Source: Clostridiales bacterium FE2011 (GTDB taxonomy: Bacteria > Bacillota > Clostridia > Christensenellales > Aristaeellaceae). Taken from it: a DNA stretch of 64,000 nucleotides. Where the stretch lies: assembly GCA_017569305.1 (NCBI GenBank), contig CP069418.1, positions 1,612,001 through 1,676,000 of the forward strand. Reading direction: 5' to 3'. Shown piece after piece: positions 61,748 to 64,000 of the stretch (its first letter is position 1; the number at the start of each line of letters is the position of its first letter). The position numbers and the translations under genes were made by a program. The notes under the pieces were generated by a model. The model ran no database searches. It saw only the letters and a list, made by a program, of their open reading frames with translations, and was not told the DNA's origin.

Positions 61748-63315
61748 TTCGCAGCCGCCTCCTTTCCGCTTTCCGTCACATTTCTGTCTTTGGAAAACTC
61801 AGGCGCAAGCGCCGCCAGGAACCACAGTCCGCATCCCAGTGCCGCAAATAGCACCACGAAGATAATAATCTTTTTGAGGTTAGCCGTAATGAAGCTCTGT
61901 TCCTTTCCCTGCGGCGCGCTGTGATCCTCAAACGTCGTGTACATCTGACTTTCGATCAGTTCTTCCATATGTGCACGAATATTGGCATACATGCTCTGCG
62001 CGGAAGCCATGGACCGGGCCAGTTCTTCCTCCACGGACGCGGTCACATCCGTCCGCGTTTTCGCGTCCAGCCGCTTGATCCGGTCTTCATAATCGGCAAT
62101 GGAAGCCTTCAGCTCCGCCGCCTTATCATAGTATTCTGTCTGCTGCAGGATCAGGTTATTGTAGTATTCCGTCGCTGTCTTGGTGGACTTGGCAGCATCG
62201 CTTTCCTGCATGGAGATGAACACTTCATCGTTTTTATAGTTCTTCAGCAGCTTCTCTGTCTCCGCGATATTATCATTCGTCCGGTCCAGGTCATTCTGCG
62301 CCATCCGCATCATGTATTTCCAGCCGGTCAGCAGCGCTGTCTTGTCCCTGGTGATCGCGTTCTCGCTCACCATGGCGTACAGATAGTCCACATTGATGCT
62401 CTTGAAGGTTTGCAGCGTTTCCATCCAGTCATTCAGGCTGCGCCCGGTCTTCCAGCTCCGGTAATTCTTTACTGTGTCTGTCTTCGCATTGCAGTAATCG
62501 TATAGGTCGTCCAGGCCTGCCCGCAGCTGGTCCAGACTGTCCAGCACGTCCAGATCCAGGGTATCAATCACGGAGAACGCATCATCTGGCAGCTTCACAT
62601 CCGCATAGGTTCGCACCAGGTATTCATTGTAAACTGTCAGGATGCGATCCAGCAGCAGTTTGAGCTCTCCGTCTTTCAGCTCAATCTTTGCCCGGCTGTC
62701 TTCATCCCCGAATCCGTTGGTCAGCGTGACAATAAACCGGTTTTCATATTTCATCTCGGCTGTCTGCAGCTGCCTGTATGCATCCGCGTTTTTCGCGTCC
62801 GCCAGGCCCGCCAGAGCTTCCCTGACCCGCTGGCTTTCCTCTGTCAGCACTGTCCGGATTCCAATATTGTTCCGCAATACATCCGCCGTGATCGGTCTGG
62901 ACAGCGTCATGCTGTCCAGGGCCGTCTGCAGCACATAGGAGGAGGTAATCTGATTCAGGTTCAATTCCGTCCCATCCGGCGCCGTCAGGTCTGTGACCGG
63001 TTCAAACTCCGCTTCCTTCAGCGTTTTCTTTCCTTCCCGGATCGCCCTGGCGTCCTTTGCAACCGGCGCCTCATACCGCAGCGTTACCACGGAAGAAACC
63101 GTCAGAGGCGCCTTCGTGAACTGATACAGAAGCAGCGGCGCACATACGCCAACCACCAGGCACAGTACCAGCACCCAGGCAAAGATACGCTTCTTCAGTT
63201 TCATGTTGCGGAAAACATTCCCCAGGTCAATGGTTCCATCTTCCTGGTTACTGTTCACCACCAGCTGAATCTGTCGCTCCTTTTCCACCGGCAGCATGTT
63301 CTCATTGTTTTCCAA
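61744..63315 (-). CDS. Wzz-like chain-length/co-polymerase membrane protein
   Basis: 523 residues. Cytoplasmic N terminus, helix near 43-66 (IFAWVLVLCLVVGVCAPLLL), then APLTVSSVVTLRYEAP, the usual Wzz start outside the membrane, a long coiled-coil region (about 325-450), and a second helix near 485-508 (IIIFVVLFAALGCGLWFLAA). It is paired with the downstream homologue, so a hetero-oligomer controlling chain length is possible. The start is TTG with GGGAGGG at 8 bp. Confidence 0.83.
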   Translation of the reverse strand: MENNENMLPVEKERQIQLVVNSNQEDGTIDLGNVFRNMKLKKRIFAWVLVLCLVVGVCAPLLLYQFTKAPLTVSSVVTLRYEAPVAKDARAIREGKKTLKEAEFEPVTDLTAPDGTELNLNQITSSYVLQTALDSMTLSRPITADVLRNNIGIRTVLTEESQRVREALAGLADAKNADAYRQLQTAEMKYENRFIVTLTNGFGDEDSRAKIELKDGELKLLLDRILTVYNEYLVRTYADVKLPDDAFSVIDTLDLDVLDSLDQLRAGLDDLYDYCNAKTDTVKNYRSWKTGRSLNDWMETLQTFKSINVDYLYAMVSENAITRDKTALLTGWKYMMRMAQNDLDRTNDNIAETEKLLKNYKNDEVFISMQESDAAKSTKTATEYYNNLILQQTEYYDKAAELKASIADYEDRIKRLDAKTRTDVTASVEEELARSMASAQSMYANIRAHMEELIESQMYTTFEDHSAPQGKEQSFITANLKKIIIFVVLFAALGCGLWFLAALAPEFSKDRNVTESGKEAAAK

Positions 63316-63467
63316 CCTTCATTCCCTCCCGATCTGTGATCAACTATAAACTGTAAACTATTTCCCCGGAATCTTCAATCATTTTATCTTTCCAATCGAG
63401 TTGCCGAATTCCTTCGAGTTCCCGAGTTCCCGAATTTTCTACGTCGATTGTTTGAGTGTGCAGTGTT

Positions 63468-63896
63468 TTAGTGTGTGCCGTTTTCCCTGTAAATCCACAG
63501 CTTTCTGGACAGGAAATTCCAGATGAAGACAATCCCTGTGGAGAGGATCTTTGCGATCGTCTTCAGCAGGTTCGTATTCATTCCAAAGACATCCACAAAC
63601 AGATACATCAGCAGCAGGTTGAACCCCAGGCCGATCGCGCTGACCAGGAACACCAGAAAAATCTCTTTCCCTTTCTGCTCCTTATAAGCAGACTCCTTGA
63701 ACGTAAACGTCCTGCCCAGAAACCAGTTCGTCGTGGTGGAAAAAACGAATGCCAGAATCGTTGCCAGCAAGTAGGGCATGTTCAGCAGGTATTCCAACAG
63801 TGAGAAAACCGCCCATTCCACCAGGGCGGAAACACCGCCCACGCCAAAGTAGGAAAGGAACTGTTTGATTCCCCTGGATGTAAGCATTTTGTCCAT
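63468..63896 (-). CDS. GtrA-family membrane protein
   Basis: 142 residues; ATG 63896 preceded by GGAGGAG. Four membrane segments, with the family blocks FLSYFGVGGVSALVEWAVFS, ATILAFVFSTTTNWFLGRTF and a conserved NFLSRKLWIY near the end. GtrA-like proteins are thought to help move undecaprenyl-phosphate sugars across the membrane. It lies between the nucleotidyltransferase and the Wzz pair. Confidence 0.9.
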   Translation of the reverse strand: MDKMLTSRGIKQFLSYFGVGGVSALVEWAVFSLLEYLLNMPYLLATILAFVFSTTTNWFLGRTFTFKESAYKEQKGKEIFLVFLVSAIGLGFNLLLMYLFVDVFGMNTNLLKTIAKILSTGIVFIWNFLSRKLWIYRENGTH

Positions 63897-63910
63897 CTTT
63901 TCTCCTCCGC

Positions 63911-64000
63911 TTACTGACAATATGCCCACATGGTTTCCCGGTAGGCGTCTGGAAGTCCGATATCATATGACTTCCCATCCGGCCGGAAAGCATACATCCC
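63911..64000 (-). CDS. C-terminal end of a sugar nucleotidyltransferase-like protein (partial)
   Basis: Only 29 residues and the stop fall in the window: a GMYAFRPDGKSYDIGLPDAY stretch followed by RETMWAYCQ. The YDIGLPDAY block is like the C terminus of NDP-sugar pyrophosphorylases. GtrA starts 15 bp later, so they are likely coupled. Identity is tentative. Confidence 0.55.
   Translation of the reverse strand, partial: GMYAFRPDGKSYDIGLPDAYRETMWAYCQ

Overview
The window looks like a chromosomal stretch from an anaerobic Clostridia-type Firmicute with moderately high GC, probably a gut or rumen organism. That is an inference from gene content: plsX-acpP-rnc, pth-mfd-lspA-rluD, asnA, DUF5711 and DUF6171 proteins, and secreted proteins rich in SH3 and peptidoglycan-binding domains. 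AGGAGG-type ribosome binding sites precede nearly every gene. I saw no tRNA, rRNA or CRISPR array.

Layout. 1-8157 (minus) is most of a giant secreted RHS/YD-repeat protein whose 3' end lies outside the window. 8532-9788 (plus) is an AT-rich AAA/DUF4143 ATPase gene bracketed by two nearly identical inverted repeats. 9908-15586 (minus) is a housekeeping run pth-mfd-lspA-rluD. 15822-18067 (plus) holds asnA and an L,D-transpeptidase. 18174-28632 (minus) carries a five-repeat peptidoglycan-binding protein, a GH51 arabinofuranosidase coupled to a DUF6171 protein, plsX-acpP-rnc, a frameshifted four-helix-bundle gene, a DUF5711 protein, an Mrp-type ATPase and a secreted caspase-like peptidase. 28743-34402 (minus) carries a six-repeat peptidoglycan-binding lipoprotein, a barnase-like lipoprotein, rlmH, an AraR-like regulator, a SpoU-type methyltransferase and a NusG/LoaP-like antiterminator.

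34416-64000 is a surface-glycan region. On the minus strand, manC-gmd-rmd should make GDP-D-rhamnose. Wzm/Wzt (ABC-2 permease plus an ATPase with a glycan-binding tail) should export a polymer built by three overlapping glycosyltransferase genes, and a coiled-coil hexapeptide acyltransferase is a candidate for finishing the chain. Downstream come a BspA-like/DUF4214 surface protein, rmlA-rmlC-rmlB (rmlD is not in the window), another glycosyltransferase and the LoaP-like factor. On the plus strand, a GT-C membrane glycosyltransferase, a GT92-like enzyme, a DUF616-like enzyme and a PglK/MsbA-like ABC flippase form a second set. Two Wzz-like proteins, GtrA and the tail of a nucleotidyltransferase close the window on the minus strand.

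The most unusual non-gene signal is a family of AT-rich tandem arrays with a 7-bp period (typically AATTCTG). There are 14 of them, most sitting on or just 3' of stop codons of minus-strand genes, and several encode the last residues of the protein.
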